The translations under genes and the position numbers were made by a program. Shown piece after piece: positions 39,804-49,353 of a stretch of 64,000 nucleotides of DNA. Numbering within the stretch: the stretch's first letter is position 1; every line of letters starts with the position of its first letter. The DNA is from Aliivibrio sifiae (GTDB lineage Bacteria; Pseudomonadota; Gammaproteobacteria; Enterobacterales; Vibrionaceae): positions 698,257 to 762,256 of the forward strand of contig NZ_MSCO01000001.1 of assembly GCF_002954705.1 (NCBI RefSeq), read 5' to 3'. A model generated the notes under the pieces. It saw nothing but the letters and a program-made list of their open reading frames with translations, was not told where the DNA came from and did no database searches.

Positions 39804-41660
39804 ATGATGGATCGAATTCGCGAAGGTTCAACAGGCCTCGTAGTTAAGATCATTCTCGGTCTAATTATTTTCTCATTTGTATTTGCAGGTGTAGGTAGTT
39901 ATTTAGTCGGTGGGGGTCAACCACTAGCTGCAAAAGTTGGTGAACGTGAGATTACGCGCAATGATTTTGAACAAGTGTATCAAAATGAACGTAATCGTAT
40001 GCAATCTCAACTTGGTGAGTATTTTTCAACATTACTTGGCGACCCAGCATACGTAGAACAATTTCGTAAATCTGTTTTAGACCGTATGGTTAATGATGCG
40101 CTATTAGATAATCAAGCTCAAGATTTAGGTCTTCGTGTTGGTGACGAACAAATTCGTCAAGCTATTTTATCTATGCCTCAATTTCAAAAAGACGGTAAAT
40201 TCGATGAAGAGATTTTCAATATTTCACTTCGTCGTGCGGGTTTCAGTTCAGATAGCTTTGCAGAATATTTACGTCAAGATTTAGTTCGAAATCAATTGGT
40301 TCTTGCTCTTGAATCAACAGAATTTACGTTGGATAACGAAGTAAAAGCACAAGGTGCTTTAGAAGCTCAACAGCGTGAAATTCGTACTATTACTCTTAAT
40401 ACTGCTGAATTTGCAAAACAAGCAACAGTGACAGATGAAGAAGTTTCTGAATATTACAATGCAAATAAACAACAATTTGTTCGTCCAGAACAAGTGAAAG
40501 TTTCTTATGTTGAATTATCTGGCGACTCTTTAAAAGCACAAGCACCAATTACGGATGAAGAGATTCAAACGTATTATAATGAAAATCAAGATAAGTATTC
40601 TACGCAAGAAAAACGCGAAGTAAGCCATATCCTGATTAAAGGTGATGAAGCTGATGCTAAAGCTGTTCTTGCTCGTTTAGATGCTGGTGATGACTTTGCA
40701 ACGGTAGCAAAAGAAAGTTCACAAGATATCCCAACAGCAAAAGAAGGTGGTTCTTTAGGTTGGATTGAGCGTGGTGTTATTGATCCTGCTTTTGAAGATG
40801 CGGCTTTCCAATTGGTTAATGTCGGTGATCATTCAGGTTTAGTTAAATCTGAGTTTGGTTATCATATTATTCAACTTGACGGTGTTGAAGCTCCAAAAAC
40901 AAAACCTCTTGCTGAAGTAAGTACAGAAATTAAATCTTTCTTAGTCGATGAACATGCCGCTGATGCATTTTATAGCCTACAAACAGAGCTAGCAGAAAAA
41001 GCATTTGAATCACCTGATTCTTTAGATGACGCAGCTGAAAGCGTTAATGTTAAAGTAATGACATCTGACTTCTTCTCTCAAGAAGATGCTCCTGAACTGC
41101 TATCAAATCCTGCAGTTTTACAAGCTATCTATAGCCCTGAAGTAAAAGAAGATGGTTTAAATTCAGACGTTATTGAAATTGCACCAGAGCATATTGTTGT
41201 TGTTCGTGTTGAAGATGTTCGAGATGAAACCGTATTACCTTTAGAAGATGTTAAACCAGCAGTGACTGATCGCTTATCTCAAACAAAAGGTGAACAAAAA
41301 GCAGTCGAACTAGCTCAAGGTGTTATTAATGCACTGGATAAAGGTCAGACGAATTACCTAGCAGATAATGGTTTAAGCTTTACTGAAGCACGAATGATTA
41401 CTAGAGCTGATGAGTTGGCAAATGATGTGTATCGTTTGCAAAAACCAGAAAAGGGCGCATCAACTTACGCTCAAGTGATGGATCGTCAGGGAAACAATGT
41501 AATAGTTGCACTTGATGGTGTATTAGAACTAAGCAATGATGCAATGGCTCAGCAAGTGTCAACGCGTTTACTTAGAACTCAAACTCAACAAGATCTAACG
41601 GCAACATTAGATACGCTTAAAGCAAACTCTGATATTAGTTATCCATTATTAGAACAATAA
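39804..41660 (+). CDS. ppiD: Periplasmic folding chaperone PpiD
   Basis: PpiD is an inner-membrane-anchored chaperone near the SecYEG exit. The 618-residue protein has one N-terminal membrane helix (~16-38, VVKIILGLIIFSFVFAGVGS), SurA-like helical regions, and a parvulin domain (~260-355, REVSHILIKG...GGSLGWIERG...FGYHIIQLDGV). The parvulin domain in E. coli PpiD is inactive as an isomerase; activity here is unknown. Two consecutive ATGs start it; AGGAG lies 12 bases upstream. Confidence 0.95.
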   Translation: MMDRIREGSTGLVVKIILGLIIFSFVFAGVGSYLVGGGQPLAAKVGEREITRNDFEQVYQNERNRMQSQLGEYFSTLLGDPAYVEQFRKSVLDRMVNDALLDNQAQDLGLRVGDEQIRQAILSMPQFQKDGKFDEEIFNISLRRAGFSSDSFAEYLRQDLVRNQLVLALESTEFTLDNEVKAQGALEAQQREIRTITLNTAEFAKQATVTDEEVSEYYNANKQQFVRPEQVKVSYVELSGDSLKAQAPITDEEIQTYYNENQDKYSTQEKREVSHILIKGDEADAKAVLARLDAGDDFATVAKESSQDIPTAKEGGSLGWIERGVIDPAFEDAAFQLVNVGDHSGLVKSEFGYHIIQLDGVEAPKTKPLAEVSTEIKSFLVDEHAADAFYSLQTELAEKAFESPDSLDDAAESVNVKVMTSDFFSQEDAPELLSNPAVLQAIYSPEVKEDGLNSDVIEIAPEHIVVVRVEDVRDETVLPLEDVKPAVTDRLSQTKGEQKAVELAQGVINALDKGQTNYLADNGLSFTEARMITRADELANDVYRLQKPEKGASTYAQVMDRQGNNVIVALDGVLELSNDAMAQQVSTRLLRTQTQQDLTATLDTLKANSDISYPLLEQ

Positions 41661-41690
41661 TCAATTTATTTGTAATTGATAAATAAGATA

Positions 41691-41725
41691 GACGGGCCCC
41701 TAGTTGGGGCCCGTCGTGTTTTTAG
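41691..41725 (+). terminator. Terminator of ppiD
   Basis: GACGGGCCCC/GGGGCCCGTC with loop TAGTT, followed by GTGTTTTTAG. Confidence 0.85.
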
Positions 41726-41850
41726 GGTAAGTATAAATCTATCGGTGGGATTTCTTCTTTGGTTTATTTACTATTTTTTGGGATGACAGATAGAGAGTGA
41801 ATTTCTGAAGTATCTGACATTATTATTTAAATCTTGAACAAGGAATAGTA

Positions 41851-42156
41851 ATGACTCGTATAACAAACTTAATCAGTTCTTTTTTATTTGCTCTTATTTT
41901 ATTTTCGAGCAGTATCGCTCATGCTAAAGAAGAAAGCGTAAATAAACACGATGGTATTGAAGTGGTCGTTAATATCAACGAGGCTGGAGCTGAGGAGCTT
42001 AAAACATTGCTGATTGGTGTTGGCAACTCAAAAGCACAAGCTATTGTTGATTATCGTAAAGTGAATGGAAAGTTTGCAGCGGTAGATGACTTATCTAATG
42101 TGAAAGGGATTGGCGCTAAATTAGTTGAGAAGAATCGCAGTAGAATTATATTATAA
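41851..42156 (+). CDS. ComEA-family helix-hairpin-helix DNA-binding protein
   Basis: This small secreted protein (101 residues) has a Sec signal peptide ending near IAHA-KE. A ComEA-type (HhH)2 domain follows, with the signature VNINEAGAEELKTLLIGVG and the second hairpin VKGIGAKLVEKNR. ComEA in naturally competent vibrios binds incoming DNA in the periplasm and acts as a ratchet for uptake. E. coli YbaV at the same ppiD-adjacent locus is a close relative, so a general role is possible. AAGGA precedes the ATG. Confidence 0.88.
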   Translation: MTRITNLISSFLFALILFSSSIAHAKEESVNKHDGIEVVVNINEAGAEELKTLLIGVGNSKAQAIVDYRKVNGKFAAVDDLSNVKGIGAKLVEKNRSRIIL

Positions 42157-42169
42157 TTTACTCTTTATA

Positions 42170-42205
42170 AAAAAGGGAGCCTTAGAATATAAGACTCCCT
42201 TTTTA
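42170..42205. terminator. Bidirectional terminator between comEA-like and POT genes
   Basis: AAAAGGGAG and CTCCCTTTT pair, with an inner CTTA/TAAG stem, flanked by A and T runs. The genes converge here. Confidence 0.8.
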
Positions 42206-42221
42206 TTTCGATATGTTCAGT

Positions 42222-43571
42222 TTAATGTGCTTTTTCAGCACCATGCATCCAGCGAATAAGAGTTCCTGAAATTGTTAGCAATAAAATTCCAGAGATGGTT
42301 GCTGCAATAGCGATACCTGCAAAAATATCTAATGCGCCAAGACTTTCAACATGTGAACCAACGATACCTGCAATATAATTAGAGATGGCATTGAACCCAA
42401 ACCATGTCCCCATCATAAGAGAAGCCAAACGGAGTGGTGCGAGTTTAGTCACTAATGACAACCCAATCGGAGATAAACATAGCTCACCTAACGTATGGAA
42501 GAAGTAAGCTCCCACAAGCCAGTACATAGATGTTTTAACTGTTAAGTCGCCACCTTGTTCCATGACCGCTCCGACCATACAAAGAAAACCAATGGCTAAG
42601 AAAAAGAGAGCCAAAGCGAACTTAATTGGTGAGCTTGGTTCTTTTGGCCCTAATTTAACCCATAACATAGCGATTAACGGCGCGCATACAATAATGAAGA
42701 AAGGATTCAATGATTGAAACCAAGCGGCAGGCACTTCAAAGGAACCAATCATTCTATCTGTGTATTGTTGAGAATAGATATTCATTAAGCCGCCAGCTTG
42801 CTCAAAGCCTGCCCAAAATACAATAACGAATAGACCCATAACCATAATTACTTTTAGGCGATCAATTTCAATTTTACTTAATACATTATGGGATTTACCT
42901 TTTGCATTTTCTTTTGCTATATGAGCAGCAGGGCGAACCCCAATATCACCTAAGAAGCGTTGAGCAAATAAAGTTTGAATGATTAAACTAATAACCATAC
43001 CAATACCGGCCGCAGCAAATCCTGCTTTCCAACCCCATATGCCTGTTACAGAACCAGAAACTACGCCAGCAAGCAAGGAGCCTAAATTAATGCCCATATA
43101 AAAAATGGTAAATGCACCGTCACGGCGATTATCACCATCTTGGTATAAATCACCAACCATGGTTGATACGTTTGGTTTGAATAAACCATTACCAGCAATT
43201 AGGAAGCCTAAACCGACATAAAAAAGAGCCTCAACAGAGAATGGCAATAAATCATGAGGAAGTGCGAGTGTAAATTGGCCTACAACCATGAGAGATCCAC
43301 CAATAAGCAGCGACTTTCGTTGTCCTAGGTAGTTATCTGCCAACCATCCACCAATAAGAGGGGTGATGTACATCAAAGCGGTATAAGTGCCATATAAGCT
43401 AAGGGCGTCTTTAACTGTCCAGCCTAAACCACCATTAATGGTTCTGTCTGTTAAATATAAGACTAAAATTGCCCTCATGGCGTAATAAGAGAAGCGTTCC
43501 CATAATTCTGTTCCAAAAAGTAAGAACAATCCTTGAGGGTGTCCCATGAGTGTTTTGTTGTTATTTGGCAT
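42222..43571 (-). CDS. Proton-dependent oligopeptide transporter (POT family)
   Basis: The protein imports di- or tripeptides with protons. The N-terminal LFGTELWERFSYYAMRAIL contains the POT ExxERFxYY motif, and the FTIFYMGINLGSL region is the PTR2 signature. About 12 membrane helices are visible. At 449 residues it is shorter than E. coli DtpA or DtpB (about 490-500), so the loops or the two extra helices seen in some bacterial POTs may be reduced. The paralogue type (A, B, C, D) cannot be assigned. Confidence 0.88.
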   Translation of the reverse strand: MPNNNKTLMGHPQGLFLLFGTELWERFSYYAMRAILVLYLTDRTINGGLGWTVKDALSLYGTYTALMYITPLIGGWLADNYLGQRKSLLIGGSLMVVGQFTLALPHDLLPFSVEALFYVGLGFLIAGNGLFKPNVSTMVGDLYQDGDNRRDGAFTIFYMGINLGSLLAGVVSGSVTGIWGWKAGFAAAGIGMVISLIIQTLFAQRFLGDIGVRPAAHIAKENAKGKSHNVLSKIEIDRLKVIMVMGLFVIVFWAGFEQAGGLMNIYSQQYTDRMIGSFEVPAAWFQSLNPFFIIVCAPLIAMLWVKLGPKEPSSPIKFALALFFLAIGFLCMVGAVMEQGGDLTVKTSMYWLVGAYFFHTLGELCLSPIGLSLVTKLAPLRLASLMMGTWFGFNAISNYIAGIVGSHVESLGALDIFAGIAIAATISGILLLTISGTLIRWMHGAEKAH

Positions 43572-43951
43572 AATGCTCTCTGTTTAATAGAATTTTATTC
43601 TCTTTATATAAGACAAATTTATACCCCTCGAATGATTCAACTGCAATGTTGTACATATTAATGTGATTTGCTTAACATTTTAAATGATTGAAATGTTTAG
43701 AAACAAGTATTTACTGTTACATATTACCTCTCTGTTTTGCTTCTATTTTTTAATTTTAAATTCTAAATAATTTCAATTTTATGGTTTTTAATTTTTATTT
43801 TTGGTGTTTTTTTAATATTATTTGTTTCTTTTGTCTGTTTTTTGTCATTTAACATCTGAAACAAGATAGTTGTCGAGTTATTGAACCTATTTATTTAGTT
43901 GTTGTTTATGGCGTGCTATGATCTTTAGCTGGTTAGCTAGGTATATAAATA
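43572..43951. other. AT-rich divergent region, POT transporter / rfaH
   Basis: This 380-base gap is extremely AT-rich in its middle (43740-43850) and has no supported ORF. It should hold both promoters. The rfaH extended -10 is the only element I can place with some confidence. Confidence 0.5.
43914..43922 (+). promoter_or_regulatory. Extended -10 element of rfaH
   Basis: TGCTATGAT fits the extended -10 form TGnTATAAT, with no good -35 box. It lies 30 bases before the rfaH ATG, giving a leader of about 23 bases. Confidence 0.5.
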
Positions 43952-44458
43952 ATGAAAGAATGGTATTTACTCTACTGTAAACGTGGGGAACAACAGCGAG
44001 CAAAAGCACATTTAGAGAATCAAAATGTAGAGTGCTTTTACCCTGAGATTGAAGTTGAGAAAATAACGAGAGGTAAAAAAAAGGCAGTTAAAGAACCTTT
44101 ATTCCCTTGTTATATGTTTGTTCGTTTTGATTTTAAGGATGGCCCGACGTTTACGACCGTTCGTTCAACTCGTGGAGTGAGTGACTTTATTCGTTTTGGT
44201 GGGCAACCGAAAGTATTGTCAGGTGATTTAATTTATTCATTAAAATTACTAGACCACGATAACATTCAAAATAAAGAGGTAATTGAGACTTTGCCAGAAG
44301 CGGGGCAAAAAGTTTCGATAAAAGAAGGCCCCTTCGTTGGTGTTGATGCTATTTATAAAGAAGCGGATGGGGAAAAACGTTCGATTTTATTAATTACCCT
44401 TATTAATAAAAATGTTGAAATTAAAGTAGAGAATTGCGATATCGATTATTCGAAATAA
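43952..44458 (+). CDS. rfaH: Transcription antitermination factor RfaH
   Basis: RfaH is an operon-specific NusG paralogue. It is recruited at ops elements and prevents Rho-dependent termination in long LPS, capsule and similar operons. The 168-residue protein starts MKEWYLLYCKRGEQQRAKAH, typical of RfaH, and the NGN domain includes LFPCYMFVRFDF. The C-terminal KOW-containing domain (IKEGPFVGVDAIYKEADGEK) is the region that switches fold between alpha-hairpin and beta-barrel in E. coli. No ops element is visible in the window. Confidence 0.94.
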   Translation: MKEWYLLYCKRGEQQRAKAHLENQNVECFYPEIEVEKITRGKKKAVKEPLFPCYMFVRFDFKDGPTFTTVRSTRGVSDFIRFGGQPKVLSGDLIYSLKLLDHDNIQNKEVIETLPEAGQKVSIKEGPFVGVDAIYKEADGEKRSILLITLINKNVEIKVENCDIDYSK

Positions 44459-44484
44459 AAAAAGCGCCATTAGGCGCTTTTTTT
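44457..44484. terminator. Bidirectional terminator between rfaH and asnB
   Basis: AAAAAAAGCGCC/GGCGCTTTTTTT with loop ATTA, between convergent genes. Confidence 0.9.
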
Positions 44485-44500
44485 GTGATTAACTCTTTAA

Positions 44501-46168
44501 TTAATCATAAGCTTCATTGTGAACGGCTTGAACAGCTCGACCAGAAGGGTCAACACAGTTTTTGAATGATTCATCCCACTCTATCGCTTTTGCTGAAGAG
44601 CACGCAACTGATGGACCACCAGGAACACATTTAGCAGCATCTTCAAGAGGAAATAACTCTTCAAAGATTTCACGATACACGTAACCTTCTTTGGTTACCG
44701 GGGTATTGTAAGGGAAACGGAATTTTGCAGACTCCATTTGCTGATCAGTTACTTTTGCTTCTGCTGTTTCACGTAATGTATCAATCCAGCTATAACCTAC
44801 ACCATCAGAGAATTGCTCTTTTTGTCGCCATGCAATCGCAGCAGGCAAATCGTCTTCAAAACATTCTCGAAGAATGTGTTTTTCCATTTTACCGTTACCA
44901 CACATTTTATCTTGTGGGTTTAGTCGCATTGCAACATCAATAAATTCTTTGTCTAAGAAAGGTACTCGACCTTCTACACCCCAAGCTGCAAGTGATTTGT
45001 TAGCACGAGCACAATCAAACATGTTTAGAGCAAGTAGTTTACGAACTGTTTCTTCATGGAATTCTTTTTTGTTTGGCGCTTTATGGAAGTATAAGTAGCC
45101 ACCAAAAATTTCATCAGCACCTTCACCTGAAAGTACCATTTTAATGCCCATTGCCTTGATCTTACGGCCTAATAAATACATTGGTGTAGAGGCGCGAATG
45201 GTGGTTACGTCATACGTTTCAATGTGATAAATAACATCACGGATAGCATCAAGACCTTCTTGAATTGTATAAGTCATTTCATGATGCACAGTACCGATTT
45301 GATCGGCTACTTCACGAGCTGCTTTTAAATCGGGAGCGCCTTCTAAGCCAACTGCAAACGAGTGTAATTGTGGCCACCATGCTTGAGATTGTTGGTCATC
45401 TTCAATACGCATTGCTGCAAATTTTTTCGCAACCGCTGATGTAATTGATGAATCAAGACCACCAGAAAGAAGGACACCATAAGGAACATCTGTCATTAAT
45501 TGACGTTTAACCGCATCTTCCAATGCTTGCTTAAGGTCATCTTTACTTGTTGGATTATCTTTAACTGCGTCATATTCCATCCAATCACGTAAATAGTAAC
45601 GAGTTGGCTCAACATCTTTTGATGAGTAGAAGTGGCCAGGAGGAAATTCACTGATTGATTTACACACTGGAACCAAAGCTTTCATTTCAGAAGCAACGTA
45701 ATAGTTACCATGTTCATCATAACCGTGGTACATAGGGATAATGCCAATATGGTCACGACCGATTAAATATTCATCTTTTTCTTCATCATAAAGAATAAAT
45801 GCGAAAATACCGTTCAAATCTTCTAGCAGATCTGTGCCTTTTTCGCGGTATAGCGCTAAAATAACTTCACAATCAGAATCTGTTTGGAATGCGTAATCGT
45901 CAGCGTATTTTTCTCGTAATTCTTTATGGTTATAGATCTCCCCATTCACTGCTAAAATATGCTTTTTATCTTCGCTATAAAGGGGTTGTGCACCACTATT
46001 TACACCAACAATCGCAAGACGCTCATGCGCTAAAATTGCTTTGTCTGATGAATAAATGCCTGACCAATCAGGTCCACGATGGCGAAGTTTTTTTGACATT
46101 TCAAGTGCAGCTTTACGTAGTGGCGTTGAATCGGTTTTAATGTCCAGTATTCCAAAAATTGAGCACAT
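44501..46168 (-). CDS. asnB: Asparagine synthetase B (glutamine-hydrolysing)
   Basis: AsnB converts aspartate, glutamine and ATP to asparagine. The 555-residue protein starts MCSIFGILD; Cys2 is the glutaminase nucleophile after Met removal. The N-terminal Ntn domain (RHRGPDWSG, VNGEIYNHKELR) precedes the synthetase domain with the PP-loop SGGLDSSI. GAGGG stands seven bases before the ATG. It is monocistronic and converges with rfaH. Confidence 0.97.
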   Translation of the reverse strand: MCSIFGILDIKTDSTPLRKAALEMSKKLRHRGPDWSGIYSSDKAILAHERLAIVGVNSGAQPLYSEDKKHILAVNGEIYNHKELREKYADDYAFQTDSDCEVILALYREKGTDLLEDLNGIFAFILYDEEKDEYLIGRDHIGIIPMYHGYDEHGNYYVASEMKALVPVCKSISEFPPGHFYSSKDVEPTRYYLRDWMEYDAVKDNPTSKDDLKQALEDAVKRQLMTDVPYGVLLSGGLDSSITSAVAKKFAAMRIEDDQQSQAWWPQLHSFAVGLEGAPDLKAAREVADQIGTVHHEMTYTIQEGLDAIRDVIYHIETYDVTTIRASTPMYLLGRKIKAMGIKMVLSGEGADEIFGGYLYFHKAPNKKEFHEETVRKLLALNMFDCARANKSLAAWGVEGRVPFLDKEFIDVAMRLNPQDKMCGNGKMEKHILRECFEDDLPAAIAWRQKEQFSDGVGYSWIDTLRETAEAKVTDQQMESAKFRFPYNTPVTKEGYVYREIFEELFPLEDAAKCVPGGPSVACSSAKAIEWDESFKNCVDPSGRAVQAVHNEAYD

Positions 46169-46384
46169 AAGTTCCCTCTAATCTCTTCTTAATTTTTATC
46201 ATAAATTATTCTCTTAACTACAATTTGCCACGATCGATAAAAAAAGCAACCAAGAAATACAAATAAAATTACAAATAGGCAACCTAATTAGATAATATTT
46301 AATATTTCATCCATTTTGGTTTTGAATCGTTAATTGGAGGTGGTTTTTTGAACAAAAAGAATGGAGAGTTAGGGAATATAAATA

Positions 46385-46426
46385 AAAAATCAGATTAGAA
46401 TTTAAATAATCTCTAATCTGATTTTT
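46385..46426. terminator. Terminator downstream of the CPA2 gene
   Basis: AAAAATCAGATTAGA pairs perfectly with TCTAATCTGATTTTT around a 12-base loop, with A and T runs on both sides. It serves the minus-strand CPA2 gene ending at 46454 and could act in either direction. Confidence 0.8.
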
Positions 46427-46453
46427 AAAGTGACTAAGTTGTTAATAAAAGAA

Positions 46454-48058
46454 TCAATGTTTCATATACTCTTTTTGTTGATTAAATTGAGGGCTTAATT
46501 GTTCACTTACATGCCGAGCAAAACCACTACCGGCTTCATGATAAATATTAAAAGCGGCATCCACGCCTTGTTCAACCAATCCTTCTATTTGATCATTATA
46601 AGCCGCAATTGCTGCTGTTTGACCTTGGTAATTTCTTGATTGTAATTGCTCTAATGCAAACTGATTACCTTGGTGGTTTGGCATGGCTAATAATACTAAT
46701 TTCACATGAGAAGTTGAAAGTATACGTTCCCAAAAATCAGGGTCGGTTGCATCTCCGGATATCACATTACGACCAAGATCTTGATGTTGCTTTGCTGATT
46801 CTTCTCGAAGCTCAATACCTAAAATAATATCACCGTACTTTTCTTTTAGTTCATCATAAGCACCACTACCAATACGACCCATGCCAAGAATTAAAATTTG
46901 GGCTCTGCCTGGATTAATTAATTTATCCATTGGATTTAAACGTTCTGCGGTGTGTTCTTTTAACCAATGGCGTGAGCGCTGGTAAATAGAGTGGCCAAAA
47001 TTATTTAAAGGAGCTGAAATAATAAAGGAAATCGATACAGCAATAGCTATGGCAACAAGAGTATCACCCGGCAACCAGCCCATTTTGAATGCTAACCCAC
47101 CGACAATTAGGCCAAATTCACTGTAGTTGAATAAAGTTAGAGAGGCGAGGAGAGAGGTTCTTACTCGAAACTTAAACTTGTTAATGATAATGAAGTATAA
47201 GAGCCCTTTTACAGGGAGAAGTAGAATTAAAAGTAGAGCAAGCGTTAATCCTGCAAATGTCGGTGCGGCAGATAATCCTATGTTTAAGAAAAAACAAATC
47301 AATAAAATTTCTTTCAAATTAAATAAGGATTTTGATAATTCAGAGGCCTTAGAGTGACCAGCCAGTAACATTCCCAAGATAAGGGCACCGAGGTCAGGTT
47401 TCATTCCAACCAGTTCAAAAGTTCCTGCTCCTGCGACAAGTGCTAAGAAAATACCGTAAAGTACCAGCATTTCACCATGTCCAGCCCAATCTAACAATTT
47501 AAAGAATAAAGGCCTTAGGAGGGGGAGAGCAAATAAAGCGAGTGCTGTTATTTCTGGGATCTTTCCTGTGGAAGCCGTTAAGAATACAACCGCGAAGATA
47601 TCTTGCATAACAAGAATACCGATTGCTAAGGTTCCGTAAGTTGCATTCATTTCGCCTTTTTCTTGTAACGCTTTAACTGCAAATACGGTACTAGAGAAAG
47701 AGAGAGCAAAGCCAAATAAGACAAGTTGTGCTGTATCTATATCTGCCAGCATCGTGATCCCAAGAAGCTTGAGACCAAGAAGAGCAAAGGTGAAGAATAA
47801 TGTTGAAAATAGATTATGAAGTGTTGCTCCTAACCAAATTTCTTTAGCTAGTAAGGTTTTGATATCTAACTTTAAGCCAATTGAGAACAGAAGAAGTGTG
47901 ACACCAAGATCAGCAAAGGTAGATAGCGCTTCATTAGATTGAAAACCAAGTGCATGCAATCCAAATCCAGCTAATAAAAAACCAACTAATGGAGGTAAAT
48001 TAATTTTTAGTGCTATAAACCCCATTACAAATACTGCAATGATAAAAAGTAACTCCAT
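46454..48058 (-). CDS. CPA2-family monovalent cation/proton antiporter with RCK domain
   Basis: This 534-residue protein has a membrane domain of about 12-13 helices (to ~375) of the Na/H-exchanger type (LPPLVGFLLAGFGLHALGF, KPDLGALILGMLLAG), then a cytosolic TrkA-N/RCK domain with the nucleotide loop ILGMGRIGSGAYDEL (~392-406). It resembles KefB/KefC and YbaL. The GDATDPDFWER motif is typical of the RCK fold. Whether it carries K or Na, and whether glutathione controls it, cannot be told. AGGA lies 11 bases before the ATG. Confidence 0.88.
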   Translation of the reverse strand: MELLFIIAVFVMGFIALKINLPPLVGFLLAGFGLHALGFQSNEALSTFADLGVTLLLFSIGLKLDIKTLLAKEIWLGATLHNLFSTLFFTFALLGLKLLGITMLADIDTAQLVLFGFALSFSSTVFAVKALQEKGEMNATYGTLAIGILVMQDIFAVVFLTASTGKIPEITALALFALPLLRPLFFKLLDWAGHGEMLVLYGIFLALVAGAGTFELVGMKPDLGALILGMLLAGHSKASELSKSLFNLKEILLICFFLNIGLSAAPTFAGLTLALLLILLLPVKGLLYFIIINKFKFRVRTSLLASLTLFNYSEFGLIVGGLAFKMGWLPGDTLVAIAIAVSISFIISAPLNNFGHSIYQRSRHWLKEHTAERLNPMDKLINPGRAQILILGMGRIGSGAYDELKEKYGDIILGIELREESAKQHQDLGRNVISGDATDPDFWERILSTSHVKLVLLAMPNHQGNQFALEQLQSRNYQGQTAAIAAYNDQIEGLVEQGVDAAFNIYHEAGSGFARHVSEQLSPQFNQQKEYMKH

Positions 48059-48083
48059 ATACTACTATTCCTAAAAGTGGTCG

Positions 48084-48107
48084 AAAAAAAGGGCCGCAAA
48101 AGCAGCC
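48084..48107 (-). terminator. Terminator of nagA-nagC
   Basis: On the minus strand GGGCTGC pairs with GCGGCCC (one G-T pair) around TTTT, followed by TTTTTTTCG. It is about 30 bases past the nagC stop codon. Confidence 0.8.
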
Positions 48108-48137
48108 CTAGAGTAACATGTTAGAAATTATTTATGA

Positions 48138-49352
48138 TTATTCATCTAATAATTTTTGTAACAATACACCATTAAGCATTGCGCGTTTGACCATTGAAAA
48201 AGCACCAATGGTCGGTTGTTCATGAAGCTCGGATGCAACAATTGGTAGATCTTTGTGGAACGCGGTTAATGATTGATTTTTAATACAGTTGTGGATAGCA
48301 GCAAAAAGAATTTTATCAGATTGAGTAATTGCACCTGAAATAACAATTTTTTGTGGATTAAATAGATTAATCGTCATTGCTATCGCTTTACCCAATTGAT
48401 TACCAACGCGTAATAATGTTTGCGTTGCAAGCTCATCACCATGATTTGCAGCATGACAAATATCAGCCATTGTTATGTTATCTAACTGCGAAAGACTTGA
48501 AGGGTAGCCTTGTGCAAGCAGTGTTTTAATTCGTGAAATAATTGCAGGGTTTGCGGCTACGGTTTCTAAACAACCAAAATTGCCACATTGACATTTATCA
48601 CCAATTGGATCGATTTGAATGTGGCCGATCTCACCTACATTTCGATTATGACCTAAGAAAACCTTTCCGTTAACAATGATGCCGGCACCGGTACCGCGGT
48701 GAACACTGACGAGTATAGAGTCATAGCAATCTTTAGATGCACCAAAGTAGTGTTCGGCTAGAGCTAAACCACGTACATCGTTACCTACGAAACATTGGGT
48801 ATTGAAAGTATCTTTAATAAAATCAGCTAAGGCTAATTTATCTATGTCGGTATTCGGCATGTACTCTACAACGCCCGTCTCTGGATTAACTAAACCAGGG
48901 AGGGTGATACCGATAGCAATTAATTGTTTAATTGTATCTTGGTTACGAGTGATGAACATTTGAACTAATTGACGTAATCCATCCAATAGCTCTTGTTGAT
49001 GTGAGTAATTAAACTCATGATACTCAGAAGCTAATTCTTTTGTTGAAAGGTCAAAAAGACTTAATTGGATATAGTCTCGACCTAAACGCACTGCAATAGA
49101 GTGGAAGGGGGCGGTTTCAGTGGTCAAAGAAATAGCTCTTCGACCGCCTGTTGATGCTTGTTGCGCGACTTCTTTAATTAAGCCGCGCTCTAATAGTTGA
49201 CGGGTAATCTTGGTAACACTTGCAGGAGCAAGCTGACTAACGTCTGCGATTTGAATTCGAGAAATCGGGCCTTTTTGGTCGATTAAACGATAAACAGCCG
49301 CACTGTTTAATTGTTTTACTAGGTCTACATTACCAATTTGTCCGTCAGTCAT
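48138..49352 (-). CDS. nagC: N-acetylglucosamine repressor NagC (ROK family)
   Basis: NagC represses GlcNAc and chitin-related genes and is released by GlcNAc-6-phosphate. The ATG at 49352 gives 404 residues (E. coli 406) and the family start MTDGQIGNVDLVKQLNSAAV; the longer frame from 49382 overlaps nagA. The winged helix (ISRIQIADVSQLAPASVTKI) is followed by a ROK sugar-kinase-like domain with the zinc motif CQCGNFGCLE. The nagA stop and nagC start are one base apart (TAATATG), so the two are coupled. In V. fischeri NagC influences squid colonisation. Confidence 0.96.
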   Translation of the reverse strand: MTDGQIGNVDLVKQLNSAAVYRLIDQKGPISRIQIADVSQLAPASVTKITRQLLERGLIKEVAQQASTGGRRAISLTTETAPFHSIAVRLGRDYIQLSLFDLSTKELASEYHEFNYSHQQELLDGLRQLVQMFITRNQDTIKQLIAIGITLPGLVNPETGVVEYMPNTDIDKLALADFIKDTFNTQCFVGNDVRGLALAEHYFGASKDCYDSILVSVHRGTGAGIIVNGKVFLGHNRNVGEIGHIQIDPIGDKCQCGNFGCLETVAANPAIISRIKTLLAQGYPSSLSQLDNITMADICHAANHGDELATQTLLRVGNQLGKAIAMTINLFNPQKIVISGAITQSDKILFAAIHNCIKNQSLTAFHKDLPIVASELHEQPTIGAFSMVKRAMLNGVLLQKLLDE

Positions 49353-49353
49353 A

